DNA of 64,000 nucleotides. Origin: SCTD01 sp963784675. Its GTDB lineage: Bacteria; Actinomycetota; Actinomycetes; Mycobacteriales; SCTD01. This document shows positions 1 to 7,690 of the stretch, piece after piece. Where the stretch lies: NCBI GenBank assembly GCA_963784675.1, contig CAWASE010000001.1, positions 124,001 through 188,000 on the forward strand, read 5' to 3'. Below the pieces are notes generated by a model, which saw nothing but the letters and a program-made list of their open reading frames with translations, was not told the origin of the DNA and searched no databases. The position numbers were made by a program, and so were the translations under genes. Each line of letters starts with the position of its first letter. Positions within the stretch are counted from its first letter, which is position 1.

Positions 1-276
1 ATGTCACCGTTCACGGTGCCGGCCAGGCACGAGCGCTTCACCTTTACGCGCGAGTGGCTGCGCAGCGAGTTCGCGCGGGCCAACGATCCGCGCGCGCCCG
101 AGTTCGGGGTGGCCCTGCAGCTCAACATCCCGGCTGAGCACCTGTTCACCCATCGGGTCTGGCTCGGCCTGGTCGGCGTCCTGTGCCAGCTGGAGGCGGA
201 GGTGCCGGTGCGGTCGGTGCTCAGCCGATGGCTGCCGGGGTTCTCCGTCGCAGACCCCGCCGAGCCGCTCAGGTGA
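1..276 (+). CDS. ABC1/AarF/UbiB-type kinase, C-terminal fragment
   Basis: This is the last 91 residues of a gene that probably begins upstream of the window, although an ATG happens to sit at base 1. The segment IPAEHLFTHRVWLGLVGVL, followed by CQLEAEVPVRSVLSRWLPGF, matches my memory of the C-terminal end of actinobacterial ABC1/AarF (UbiB-like) atypical kinases, where a PPEYLLIHRVW-type motif precedes a CQL segment and a WLPGF end. The catalytic kinase motifs lie outside the window, so the assignment rests on the tail alone. The stop codon overlaps the stop of the convergent thioesterase gene by 8 bp. Confidence 0.6.
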   Translation: MSPFTVPARHERFTFTREWLRSEFARANDPRAPEFGVALQLNIPAEHLFTHRVWLGLVGVLCQLEAEVPVRSVLSRWLPGFSVADPAEPLR

Positions 277-778
277 AGGCGAAGACCAGGCAGGTGCTCG
301 ACGCGGTGGCGACGACCCGTCCCTGCGCGTCACGGACGTCGCCCTCGGCGAAGGAGGCACGACGACCGCGGCGGGTGACCCAGCCATGGGCCGTCAGCTC
401 GCCGCTGTCGGCGTGCACCGGGCGCAGGTAGCTGACCTTGATCTCCAGGCTGGTGTAGCCGAAACCGGGGTCCAGCAGGGACTGCACGGCGCACCCGCAC
501 ACCGAGTCCAGCAGCGTGCAGACCAGTCCGCCGTGCACGACGCCGATCGGGTTGTAGGCGGACTCGTCGGGCGTACAGCGGAACTCGACGTCGCCCTCGG
601 CCACCCGCACCAGGCGGGAGCCGAAGTGGGCGCCGATGGGCGCCCCCGGCAGCCGTCCCTCGGCGATCGCGCGCAGGTGCTCGATGCCGGACAGCTCGCG
701 GCCGGCGGCCGCCGAGGCGAGCGGGTCGTACCACTGAACGGTCTTGCTGCGAGGTTCTCCCCACGAGGCGTCAGGCAT
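269..778 (-). CDS. PaaI-family hotdog thioesterase
   Basis: A 169-residue single hotdog-fold protein predicted to hydrolyse acyl-CoA or aryl-CoA thioesters in the cytoplasm. The motif NPIGVVHGGLVCTLLD carries the HGG turn and the Asp typical of the PaaI/YbgC-like active site. It is followed by the YTSLEIKVSYLRPV strand and a second-half VTRRGRRASFAEGDV strand, all family-typical. The ATG at 778 is chosen over an ATG further upstream because a TAGCGT -10 box lies 7 nt before it, suggesting a leaderless message. The gene runs convergent to the kinase and is followed upstream by the HxlR gene in the same direction. Its substrate cannot be read from the sequence. Confidence 0.85.
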   Translation of the reverse strand: MPDASWGEPRSKTVQWYDPLASAAAGRELSGIEHLRAIAEGRLPGAPIGAHFGSRLVRVAEGDVEFRCTPDESAYNPIGVVHGGLVCTLLDSVCGCAVQSLLDPGFGYTSLEIKVSYLRPVHADSGELTAHGWVTRRGRRASFAEGDVRDAQGRVVATASSTCLVFAFT

Positions 779-785
779 GCCGCGG

Positions 786-791
786 ACGCTA
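786..791 (-). promoter_or_regulatory. -10 box of thioesterase gene (leaderless)
   Basis: TAGCGT read on the minus strand, separated by 7 nt from the ATG at 778. It fits the TANNNT consensus and a transcript that starts at the initiator codon. Inferred from position and from the same arrangement at other genes in this window. Confidence 0.45.
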
Positions 792-821
792 CCGGAGGTG
801 AGTCCAGGATCTGGATGCAGG

Positions 822-1262
822 TCAGTCGTGCGCGTGCTGCAAGCTGTCACGATCGACCGCCTGCCCGCAACGGCGGCACATCAGCGCCGGGTCGAGCGGG
901 CTGCCGCAGCTGTGGGTCAGCCGCAGCGGCGGGCCGTCGGGCAGCGGCCGATGGCGGTCGCCCCAGGCCATCAGCGACAGGATCACCTGGTTCAGGTCGC
1001 GTCCTGCCTCGGTGAGCACGTACTCGTACCGGGGTGGCCGTTCGCAGTACAGGCGCTTGGCCAGCACGCCGTGCTCGACGAGCGTCCGCAGCCGATGGGT
1101 CATCGTGTCGCGCGGGGCCCCGGTGCGCAGGACCATCTCGTCGAAGCGACGGTTGCCCAGCAGGACCTCACGCACGGCCAGCAGCGCCCACTTCTCCCCG
1201 ACCACCTCCAAGGTGCGGGCCACCGAGCAGACCCGGGGACCACTGCTGCTCTCGACGTCCAT
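822..1262 (-). CDS. HxlR-family transcriptional regulator
   Basis: A 146-residue winged-helix regulator of the HxlR (DUF24) family. N-terminal CSVARTLEVVGEKWALLAVREVLLG, then RFDEMVLRTGAPRDTMTHRLRTLVEHG as the recognition helix-turn-helix, and PRYEYVLTEAGRDL in the wing, are all diagnostic. The C-terminus adds a small cysteine-containing tail (SCGSP and MCRRCGQAVD, three Cys) that could bind a metal or respond to thiols; this is inference. It is transcribed divergently from an MFS exporter, the usual arrangement for an HxlR protein repressing an efflux or detoxification gene and itself. The ATG at 1262 follows a TACGCT -10 box by 6 nt. Confidence 0.92.
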   Translation of the reverse strand: MDVESSSGPRVCSVARTLEVVGEKWALLAVREVLLGNRRFDEMVLRTGAPRDTMTHRLRTLVEHGVLAKRLYCERPPRYEYVLTEAGRDLNQVILSLMAWGDRHRPLPDGPPLRLTHSCGSPLDPALMCRRCGQAVDRDSLQHAHD

Positions 1263-1268
1263 ACCGAC

Positions 1269-1274
1269 AGCGTA
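1269..1274 (-). promoter_or_regulatory. -10 box of hxlR-type gene
   Basis: TACGCT on the minus strand, 6 nt before the ATG at 1262, so the message is probably leaderless. Immediately upstream (1274-1284) is an 11-bp palindrome with ACCCA/TGGGT arms around a single G. It could be an autoregulatory site but is short. Confidence 0.45.
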
Positions 1275-1283
1275 CCCAGTGGG

Positions 1284-1312
1284 TCGACTTTCCGGACCGA
1301 CTCCCTTACAGT
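1284..1312 (+). promoter_or_regulatory. Promoter of the MFS exporter gene
   Basis: TCGACT (1284-1289) resembles a -35 box. TACAGT (1307-1312) is a good TANNNT -10 box, and the spacer is exactly 17 nt. It drives the gene starting at 1362, which also has a GGGAG ribosome-binding site at 1353-1357. Predicted by inspection only. Confidence 0.55.
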
Positions 1313-1318
1313 CCGTCC
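1294..1318. promoter_or_regulatory. Candidate HxlR operator (25-bp dyad)
   Basis: Two arms, GGACCGACT (1294-1302) and AGTCCGTCC (1310-1318), are inverted copies matching at eight of nine positions around a 7-nt spacer. The core GACT-N7-AGTC is perfect. The dyad lies between the -35 and -10 of the MFS promoter and covers the -10, which is where a repressor would sit. HxlR proteins bind dyads of about this size in divergent intergenic regions. Confidence 0.65.
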
Positions 1319-1361
1319 AGATCACGGACTCGCTCGCCCGCCTCGTCGTTCCGGGAGCCGC

Positions 1362-2777
1362 ATGACCACCGTCGCCAGCACCACGACCGCGTCGTCCCAG
1401 GCTCCGGAGCGGCTGGGGCTCACCGTGGCGGTGCTGTCCGTCGCCACGTTCCTGTCGAGCCTGGACCTGTTCATCGTCAACCTCGCGTTCCCGGCCCTCG
1501 CCGCCGACAATCCGACGAGCAGCACCGCGGCGCTGTCCTGGGTGCTGAACGGCTACACCGTCGTGTTCGCCGCGGTCATGGTCCCGGCGGGGCGCTACGC
1601 CGACCGGCTGGGGCGACGCCGACTGTTCCTGGCCGGCCTGCTGGTGTTCGTCACGAGCTCCGCGCTGTGCGCGCTGGCACCCGGCGTCGGCACGCTGATC
1701 GCTGCTCGGGTCCTGCAGGCGTGCGGCGCCGGACTGCTGGTCCCGACGTCGCTCTCGCTGCTGCTGGCCGCGGTGCCGCCGGCGGAGCGACCCAAGGCGA
1801 TAGGGACCTGGGCGGCCGTCGGCGGGCTGGCCGCGGCTGCCGGCCCGGTGGTGGGCGGCCTGCTCGTCGAGATCGACTGGCGGCTGGTGTTCTGGGTGAA
1901 CGTCCCCGTCGGCGTGCTGGCGTTGCTCGTGGCGCGGCGCGTACTCACCGAGAGCCGCGATCCCCACCCCGGCCCCCGTCCGGACGCCTTCGGCGCGGTG
2001 CTGCTCGCCGGCGCCGTCGCGCTCCTGGCGCTCTCGCTCGTCGAGGGTCCGGACTGGGGCTGGGCGTCGCTGCGTCTCGCCGCGACGCTGCTGACTGCCG
2101 TCACCCTGGCCGGAGCCCTGGCGCTGCGCTCGCGGCGGCATCCCGCGCCCGTGATCGAGATCGCCCTGCTCCGCAGCCCGTCCCTGCGCGGTGCCTGCGC
2201 GGCTTCGCTGCTGTACTACGTCGGGTTCGCGGCCTTCCTGCTGAACCTCGTGCAGTTCCTCACCGGGGTGTGGGACTACTCCCCCGTCCGGACCGGGCTG
2301 GCGATAGCTCCTGGCCCGCTGATGGTGCTGCCGTTCGCCCGGCTCGTGTCGCCGCGGCTGGCGGCCCGGTGGCGCAGCCCGGGGTGGGTGGCGGCGCTCG
2401 GCTGCCTGGTGGGCGTGGCGGCCCAGCTGCTGTGGTGGTCGAGGGTGCAGGAGTCCCCCGCCTACCTGACGCACCTGCTCCCCGCGCAGGTGCTGGGCGG
2501 CGCAGGCGTGGGTCTGGTCGTCCCGACCCTGATCGCCGTCGGCACCGCGACGCTGACGCCCGCACAGCTCGGGGCGGGCAGCGGCGTGCTGAACACCGCC
2601 CGGCAGGTCGGGCTCGTGCTGGGCGTCGCTGCTCTGGTCGCCCTGCTCACCGGTCTCGGCGGCGACGAGGTCTACCGGACCCGGGGTGGCGCCCTGCTGA
2701 CGGCGGCCGGGTTCGGACTCGCCGGGGTGCTCGCCGGCTGGGCGGCCACGCGGCACCGGACCGCCGTCGGCGGCTGA
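1362..2777 (+). CDS. MFS drug/proton antiporter, DHA2 (14-TMS) type
   Basis: A 471-residue polytopic membrane protein predicted to export drugs or toxic compounds in exchange for protons. LDLFIVN at about 34-40 is the DHA-type motif in helix 1. GRYADRLGRRR at 77-87 is the loop 2-3 motif A. GPVVGGLLVEIDWRLVFWVNVP matches motif C and the following region of DHA2 members. Hydrophobic segments continue to the C-terminus, consistent with 14 helices. The start is fixed by GGGAG 5 nt upstream and by the divergent promoter. Repression by the neighbouring HxlR protein is strongly suggested by the dyad at 1294-1318. The substrate is unknown. Confidence 0.9.
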   Translation: MTTVASTTTASSQAPERLGLTVAVLSVATFLSSLDLFIVNLAFPALAADNPTSSTAALSWVLNGYTVVFAAVMVPAGRYADRLGRRRLFLAGLLVFVTSSALCALAPGVGTLIAARVLQACGAGLLVPTSLSLLLAAVPPAERPKAIGTWAAVGGLAAAAGPVVGGLLVEIDWRLVFWVNVPVGVLALLVARRVLTESRDPHPGPRPDAFGAVLLAGAVALLALSLVEGPDWGWASLRLAATLLTAVTLAGALALRSRRHPAPVIEIALLRSPSLRGACAASLLYYVGFAAFLLNLVQFLTGVWDYSPVRTGLAIAPGPLMVLPFARLVSPRLAARWRSPGWVAALGCLVGVAAQLLWWSRVQESPAYLTHLLPAQVLGGAGVGLVVPTLIAVGTATLTPAQLGAGSGVLNTARQVGLVLGVAALVALLTGLGGDEVYRTRGGALLTAAGFGLAGVLAGWAATRHRTAVGG

Positions 2778-2804
2778 CCGCGAGACCGTCTGCGCGATGG
2801 TCGG

Positions 2805-4292
2805 TCAGCCGGACGAACCGCCGGCCAGCCGACGCAGGGCCTTGCGGTCGGTCTTGCCCACCGAGGTGAGAGGCACGGCGTCCAGGACGTACAGCTCGCG
2901 CGGTCGCTTGTGCCGCCCGAGCCGCTCCGCGCACCAGGCGATCAGCTCGGCCGGGCCGGCCTCGGCGCGCAGCTGGACGTAGGCGACGACCTCCTCGCCG
3001 TACAGCTCGTCCGGGCGGCCGACCACCGCCGCCGCCGACACTGCCGGATGGGCCAGCAGGGCGTCCTCGACGTCACGCGGATACACGTTGAAGCCGCCGC
3101 GGATGATGAGGTCCTTGATGCGGTCGACGACGTAGAGATAGCCGTCGTCGTCCAGGTGTCCGACGTCGCCGGTGTGCAGCCAGCCGTCGCGCAGGGTCTC
3201 GGCGGTCGCCTCTGGGCTGTTCCAGTAGCCCGTCATGACGCCGGGCGAGCGCACGCAGACCTCTCCGTCGGCACCCGTGGGCAGCGCTGCGCCGAGCTCG
3301 TCCACCACCTGCAGGCGGACTCCGGGCACGGGCAGGCCGACGCTGCCGGAGCGGGGTGCGTCGTAGGGGTTCATCGTGGCCGTCGAGGTCACCTCGGTGC
3401 AGCCGTAGCCGTCGCAGACCCGCACGGTCGGGACGCGTGCCTCGAACTGCTCCCGGACGGCCACCGACAGCGGAGCGCCGCCGGTGGTCAGGTAGCGCAG
3501 CGCGGACAGGTCGACCGACTCCAGGTCTTCGCGCAGCAGCAGCTGCAGCATCGAAGGCACCAGGGCCCCTGACTGCGGCCGGTGCCGCTCGGCGAGCTCC
3601 AGCCAGCCGCGAGCGTCGAACCGGGCCTGCAGGCAGACGAACCCGGGCTCGGGCATCTGCATGCGGGTCACCGCGTTGAGCAGGCCGTAGACGTGCGAGA
3701 GCGGCAGCGGCAGCAGCAGGTCGACGGCCCCCGACCGCGCGATGACCTCCGCCCGCGCCGCCGCGATCTGCGCCAGCCCACCGTGGTTCAGCACGACGCC
3801 CTTGGCCCGGCCGGTCGTGCCGCCGGTGTAGAGCAGCGCGGCCAGGTCGGTGTCGTCCCGGGCCACGAGCGGGTGCGCGTCGACGCCCTCGAGCGCCTCG
3901 AGCTGCTCCCCGGCCACGACCACCGTGACCGGCAGACCGTAGGCGGCCTCCTGCACCAGCGCCCGGCTGGACGAGGACGCGACCGCGACGACCGCACCGG
4001 AGTCGGTGAGCATGTGCTGCAGCTCCACCGCCGTCACGGCAGAGATCACGGGTGTCGGGACGGCGCCGAGCCGCCACAGCGCGGCGTAGCAGACCAGCAC
4101 GTCCGGGCTGTTGGTCATGCAGACGACGACGCGGTCGCCGGCCTGCACCCCTAGGCCCGCGAACCCCCCGGCCAGTCGGCAGGCCCGCTCGTGCAGCTCG
4201 ACCGCCGTCCACCACGATCCCTCGAACTCCAGGGAGCGGTGCTCACCCAGACGCGCCAGGGACCGCTCTGCCAGCTCACCGAGTCCGCCCAC
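2805..4292 (-). CDS. AMP-dependent acyl-CoA synthetase/ligase
   Basis: A 495-residue member of the ANL adenylating superfamily, predicted to activate a carboxylic acid with ATP and transfer it to CoA. The nucleotide-binding P-loop is YTGGTTGRAKG (about 155-165). GYGCTEVTS, DGWLHTGDVG and KDLIIRGGFNVYP are the A5, A7 and A8 core motifs, and the catalytic Lys lies in SVGKTDRK near the end. The whole family length is present. The GTG at 4292 is chosen because TAGCGT lies 7 nt upstream; the alternative GTG at 4301 would lie inside that box. It is divergent from the Nudix gene and convergent with the MFS gene. Chain-length specificity is not visible. Confidence 0.9.
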   Translation of the reverse strand: MGGLGELAERSLARLGEHRSLEFEGSWWTAVELHERACRLAGGFAGLGVQAGDRVVVCMTNSPDVLVCYAALWRLGAVPTPVISAVTAVELQHMLTDSGAVVAVASSSSRALVQEAAYGLPVTVVVAGEQLEALEGVDAHPLVARDDTDLAALLYTGGTTGRAKGVVLNHGGLAQIAAARAEVIARSGAVDLLLPLPLSHVYGLLNAVTRMQMPEPGFVCLQARFDARGWLELAERHRPQSGALVPSMLQLLLREDLESVDLSALRYLTTGGAPLSVAVREQFEARVPTVRVCDGYGCTEVTSTATMNPYDAPRSGSVGLPVPGVRLQVVDELGAALPTGADGEVCVRSPGVMTGYWNSPEATAETLRDGWLHTGDVGHLDDDGYLYVVDRIKDLIIRGGFNVYPRDVEDALLAHPAVSAAAVVGRPDELYGEEVVAYVQLRAEAGPAELIAWCAERLGRHKRPRELYVLDAVPLTSVGKTDRKALRRLAGGSSG

Positions 4293-4299
4293 CGACTGC

Positions 4300-4305
4300 A
4301 CGCTA
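4300..4305 (-). promoter_or_regulatory. -10 box of acyl-CoA ligase gene
   Basis: TAGCGT on the minus strand, 7 nt before the GTG at 4292. The same box and spacing recur at dinG and the first thioesterase gene. Confidence 0.4.
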
Positions 4306-4353
4306 GTCCGCGGCTCGCGGTCGTCCGCGCCGTCACGGGGTATGCAGGAGCCG

Positions 4354-4800
4354 ATGAACGACGGCGACGGCTGGGCCACCTGCACCCTGGGGCACCGCCA
4401 CTGGGGCGTGCACGGCGCCGCGGGGCTGCTCGTCGTCACGCGCGACACGCCCACGGTGCTCCTGCAGCACCGCGCGGCCTGGAGCCACGGGGGGTCCACG
4501 TGGGGGGTGCCGGGTGGCGCGCGCCGCGCTGCGGAGACGCCGTACGAGGCGGCGCTGCGCGAGACCGTCGAGGAGACCCGGCTCGAGCTCGCCGGCCTGC
4601 AGGACCTCGGCGAGCACGTCACCGACCACGGGACGTGGAGCTACCGCACGTTCGTCGCGGCGGTGCCCTCGGCCCGGCCGGTGGAGCTGGAGGCCGAGAG
4701 CGCCGCGCTGCGCTGGGTACCGGTCGATCAGGTCACCGGGCTGCCGCTGCACCACGCCTTCGCCGCCGCCTGGCCCGAGCTGCGACGGCTGCTGCCGTGA
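4354..4800 (+). CDS. Nudix hydrolase
   Basis: A 148-residue protein with one Nudix domain, predicted to hydrolyse a nucleoside-diphosphate-linked substrate using Mg2+. The box is G-x5-E-x7-RE-x2-EE in the stretch from GARRAAE through RETVEET, so all metal-binding acidic residues are present. The start is uncertain: ATG 4354 has GGAG only 3 nt upstream, and ATG 4342 (four residues longer) has no better site. The last bases overlap the next gene (GTGA), so the two are translationally coupled. The substrate cannot be assigned. Confidence 0.88.
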   Translation: MNDGDGWATCTLGHRHWGVHGAAGLLVVTRDTPTVLLQHRAAWSHGGSTWGVPGGARRAAETPYEAALRETVEETRLELAGLQDLGEHVTDHGTWSYRTFVAAVPSARPVELEAESAALRWVPVDQVTGLPLHHAFAAAWPELRRLLP

Positions 4801-5636
4801 GCCGCGCCCCGCGCCCGACGTCCGGACGGTGGCCCGTCGACTTCGGTCTGGCCGAGCTGGTCCGCGACGACGACGCCGCCGACGGCTGGCTGCTCAGCGT
4901 CGACGGCGTCGCGCAGTCCTACGTCGACCTCGCCGACCCGACCCGGATCGAGTTCGACTACGTCCGCTACATGTGCGACGTCATCGACTGTCTGGAACCC
5001 GAGGGCGCCGTCAGCGCGATCCACCTCGGCGGCGGCGGGTGCACGGTGCCGCGCTACGTCGCAGCCACGCGCCCTGGTTCCCGGCAGCTCGTGATCGAGG
5101 CCGACGTCGCCCTTGCCGAGGTGGTGCGCCGCGAGCTGGGCACCGCCGGCTTCCGGCTCCGGGTCGGCGACGCGCGCGCCGAGCTGCCGACCCTCCGCCA
5201 GGGCGAGAGCGACCTCGTCGTCGCCGACGTGTTCCAGAGCTCGGTGCAGCCGACGCACACCACGACGCTGGAGTGGCTGGACGGAGTCCGTCGGCTGCTG
5301 CGTCCCGGGGGCAGCTACGTCGTGAACATCGCCGACGGACGTCCCCTGGACTTCGCCCGGGCGCAGGTCGCCACGCTGCAGGCGGTGTTCACCCACACCG
5401 CGCTGCTCGCCGACCCGGCGGTGCTGCGCGGACGACGGTTCGCCAACCTGGTCGTCGTCGGCTCCGACGCCCCCCTGCCCGAGGCCGACCTCACCCGCCG
5501 GGCGGCCCGGGCGAGCGGCCGCTCGCGGGTGATGACCGGCGACCGGCTGCGGGACTTCACCGGCGGCGCCGCACCGGTGACCGACGCGACGGCCCGCAGC
5601 GCGCCGCGTCCCCCGCCGGACCTGTTCCGGCGGTAG
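4797..5636 (+). CDS. Spermidine-synthase-like (Rossmann methyltransferase-fold) protein
   Basis: A 279-residue protein with the spermidine synthase/spermine synthase fold. The glycine-rich loop is IHLGGGGCTVPRYV, the acidic strand end is QLVIEADVALAEVV, and RVGDARAELPTL plus LVVADVFQSS match the D-x-F/D-A motif region. PTHTTTLEWLDGVRRLLRPGGSYVVNIAD gives the post-motif region. Actinobacterial members of this group are often annotated as fused or stand-alone polyamine aminopropyltransferase-like proteins of unproven activity. The family's gatekeeper aspartates are not clearly placed, so catalysis is uncertain. It starts with a GTG overlapping the Nudix stop, implying an operon. Confidence 0.8.
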   Translation: MSRAPRPTSGRWPVDFGLAELVRDDDAADGWLLSVDGVAQSYVDLADPTRIEFDYVRYMCDVIDCLEPEGAVSAIHLGGGGCTVPRYVAATRPGSRQLVIEADVALAEVVRRELGTAGFRLRVGDARAELPTLRQGESDLVVADVFQSSVQPTHTTTLEWLDGVRRLLRPGGSYVVNIADGRPLDFARAQVATLQAVFTHTALLADPAVLRGRRFANLVVVGSDAPLPEADLTRRAARASGRSRVMTGDRLRDFTGGAAPVTDATARSAPRPPPDLFRR

Positions 5637-5640
5637 CACC

Positions 5641-5657
5641 GCCCCGTCCTCCGGGGC
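5641..5657. terminator. Bidirectional stem-loop between convergent genes
   Basis: GCCCCG (5641-5646) and CGGGGC (5652-5657) form a 6-bp all-GC stem with a 5-nt loop. It sits exactly between the stop codons at 5636 and 5658. There is no U tract, as is common for actinobacterial terminators. Confidence 0.4.
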
Positions 5658-6752
5658 TCAGGCCAGCAGCTGGTCCACCAGCAGCCTGCACACGGCATCG
5701 GTGCCACCCCGGGCGTAGGCGCGTCGTTGCTCGGCGGCGGACGTCCCGCGGCCCAGCACCTGCTCGGTCAGCGCGCTGACCTCGTCCCAGTCGCCGGTCT
5801 CCTCGAGGTCCTCGCGCAGCCGGGCGAGCAGCGCCCGGACGACCTCGGCCGCGGGACGCCGCTCGCCGGTGGTCAGGTCGAGCAGCCGGTCCTCCAGGCC
5901 GAAGCGCGCCGCTCCCCAGCGGGCCGCGCGCACCAGCTCGGGACGGGGCTGCGGGAAGGGCTCGCCCGACGCGGCCTGCACCGCGGCGACCCGGACCAGG
6001 GCCCGCGTGAGTCCGGCCTGCAGCACCAGGTCGTCCAGCCGGGGGCAGGTGTCGGCGATCCGCACCTCGAGCGTCGGGAAGCGGGTGCTCGGCCGGGCGT
6101 CCCAGTACAGGTGCGAGGCGTCGTCGACCACGCCGGAGGCGATGAGCTCGGCGACCAGCGACCGGTAGGTGTCGGCATCGCCCAGCAGCTCCTGCGCGCC
6201 GGTCACCGGGAAGCGGGCGAACCACATCGTGCGGTAGCTGGCGTAGCCGGTGTCGACGCCCTCCCAGTACGGCGAGCTGGCCGACAGCGCGAGCAGCGTC
6301 GGGAGGTCCGGTCGCAGCCGGTCCAGCACCGGGACGGCGACGTCCAGCCCGGGGACGTTCAGGTGCACGTGGGTGCCGGCGATGAGCTGTTGGCGGGCCA
6401 GCAGCCCGAGCCGGTCGGCGATGGCGTCGTAGCGCGGGTCGTCGGTCATCCGCTGCTGCAGCCAGGTGCCTGTCGGGTGGGTGCCGGCGGCGAGCACCCG
6501 GCAGCCGTGCCGCTCGGCCGCCAGCGCCGCACCCCGCCGCAGCCGGTGCAGCTCGGAGCGGACCTCGGCCAGCGAGTGGCAGATCGGGGAGGCGACCTCG
6601 AGCTGGCTGGTGGAGATCTCGCCCTGCGCGCAGTCGCCGAGCAGGCCATAGGCCTCGGGCACGACCTGCGGGGCGTCGGCGAGCTGCAGGGTCGCGGCAT
6701 CGACGAGGTGGTACTCCTCCTCCACACCCAGGGTCGCGCCGACATCGCTCAC
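5658..6752 (-). CDS. Carboxylate-amine ligase, GCS2 (YbdK/EgtA-like) family
   Basis: A 364-residue ATP-grasp-like ligase of the glutamate-cysteine ligase type 2 family, predicted to join a carboxylate to an amine with ATP. It opens with LGVEEEYHLVDAATLQL, the signature of the YbdK branch. GEISTSQLEVASPIC, AGTHPTGTW, GTHVHLNVP and TLEVRIADTCP are the conserved Mg/ATP and substrate-binding blocks. The length is typical. The only plausible start is the GTG at 6752; the nearby ATG at 6760 is in another frame. Whether it makes gamma-glutamylcysteine or another amide cannot be told. The enoyl-CoA hydratase gene lies 47 bp upstream on the same strand. Confidence 0.87.
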   Translation of the reverse strand: MSDVGATLGVEEEYHLVDAATLQLADAPQVVPEAYGLLGDCAQGEISTSQLEVASPICHSLAEVRSELHRLRRGAALAAERHGCRVLAAGTHPTGTWLQQRMTDDPRYDAIADRLGLLARQQLIAGTHVHLNVPGLDVAVPVLDRLRPDLPTLLALSASSPYWEGVDTGYASYRTMWFARFPVTGAQELLGDADTYRSLVAELIASGVVDDASHLYWDARPSTRFPTLEVRIADTCPRLDDLVLQAGLTRALVRVAAVQAASGEPFPQPRPELVRAARWGAARFGLEDRLLDLTTGERRPAAEVVRALLARLREDLEETGDWDEVSALTEQVLGRGTSAAEQRRAYARGGTDAVCRLLVDQLLA

Positions 6753-6799
6753 GCCACCATGCTGCCAGGGTCGGCCCGCAGCGCGGTCGTCGGCGGACC

Positions 6800-7638
6800 T
6801 CAGCGCTCGCGCGCTCTCGCGGCGGCGAAGTCCGGGGCGCGCTTGCCCAGGAACGCCGCGACGCCCTCGGCGTACTCCGCGCTGGTCCACGACTGACGGT
6901 AGAGGTCGAGGACCCGCTGGTCCTCGTCCAGCTCGGCCCGGAACGCCCGGTCGATCAGCTGCTTGCCGCCGATCAGCGAGATGCGGGCCCGGGCGCCGAG
7001 CGTCGCGGCGAGGTCGAGCACACGCGCCTCGACGGCACCCGGCTCGACCACCTCGTGCACCAGCCCGATGCGCAGGGCCGTGGACGCGTCGAGCAGGTCG
7101 CCGGTGAGCAGGATCCAACGCGCCCAGGCGGGACCGACCACCTCGACCAGGCGCGCGGTGGAGCCGAGCGCGTACACGATGCCGAGCTTGGCCGGGGTGA
7201 TCCCGAAGCGCGAGCCGGTCTCGCAGACCCGCAGGTCGCAGGCGAGAGCCAGCTGGTCCCACCTCCGATGGCGAACCCTTCGAGCAGGGCGATCGTCGGC
7301 TTCGGGAACGCGACGAGCGCCTGCTCGCCGGCCGAGACCGCCTCGCTGTAGCGGCGCGCACCGTCGGGATCGGCGCGCAGGGTCGTGAACTCACTGATGT
7401 CCGCGCCGGCGGAGAACGGTCCGCCCGGCGTACCGCGCAGGATCACGACGTCGACGGTGTCGTCGGCGGCGAGCACCGGCATCAGCCGTTCGAACGCGTG
7501 CCACATCGCAAAGCTGATGGCGTTGTGCTTGTCCGGACGGTGCAGCGCGATCGTCACGGTGCCGCCGTCGCGGGTGACGACGAGCGACGTGGCGGCATCG
7601 GCGAGCACCTCGGGCGCGAGGTCGAGCAGGTCGGGCAC
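6800..7638 (-). CDS. Enoyl-CoA hydratase/isomerase, frameshifted
   Basis: A crotonase-family gene of about 278 residues in two frames. The N-terminal part (7638 to about 7255) reads VVILRGTPGGPFSAGADI, an oxyanion-hole element, and EGFAIGGG. A single missing base near 7255 then moves the frame, and LALACDLRVCETGSRFGI and YALGSTARLVEVVG continue in the expected order to the stop at 6800. Both halves are well conserved, so either the sequence lacks one base or the break is recent. Start GTG 7638 is preceded by GGAG. The expected role is hydration or isomerisation of 2-enoyl-CoA in fatty-acid breakdown, in keeping with the ligases, thioesterases and dehydrogenase nearby. Confidence 0.82.
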
Positions 7639-7690
7639 GGGTCTCCTCGGTGGCGATCGGGGAACGGGCTCCAGCAGGTCTCCGCGCGGC

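Noticed and set aside
822..2756. 644-residue minus-strand frame across the MFS gene
   Set aside because: Only its last 146 codons (the HxlR gene) look like protein. The rest is Arg/Gln/Gly-rich sequence antisense to the MFS gene, a normal by-product of about 73% GC.
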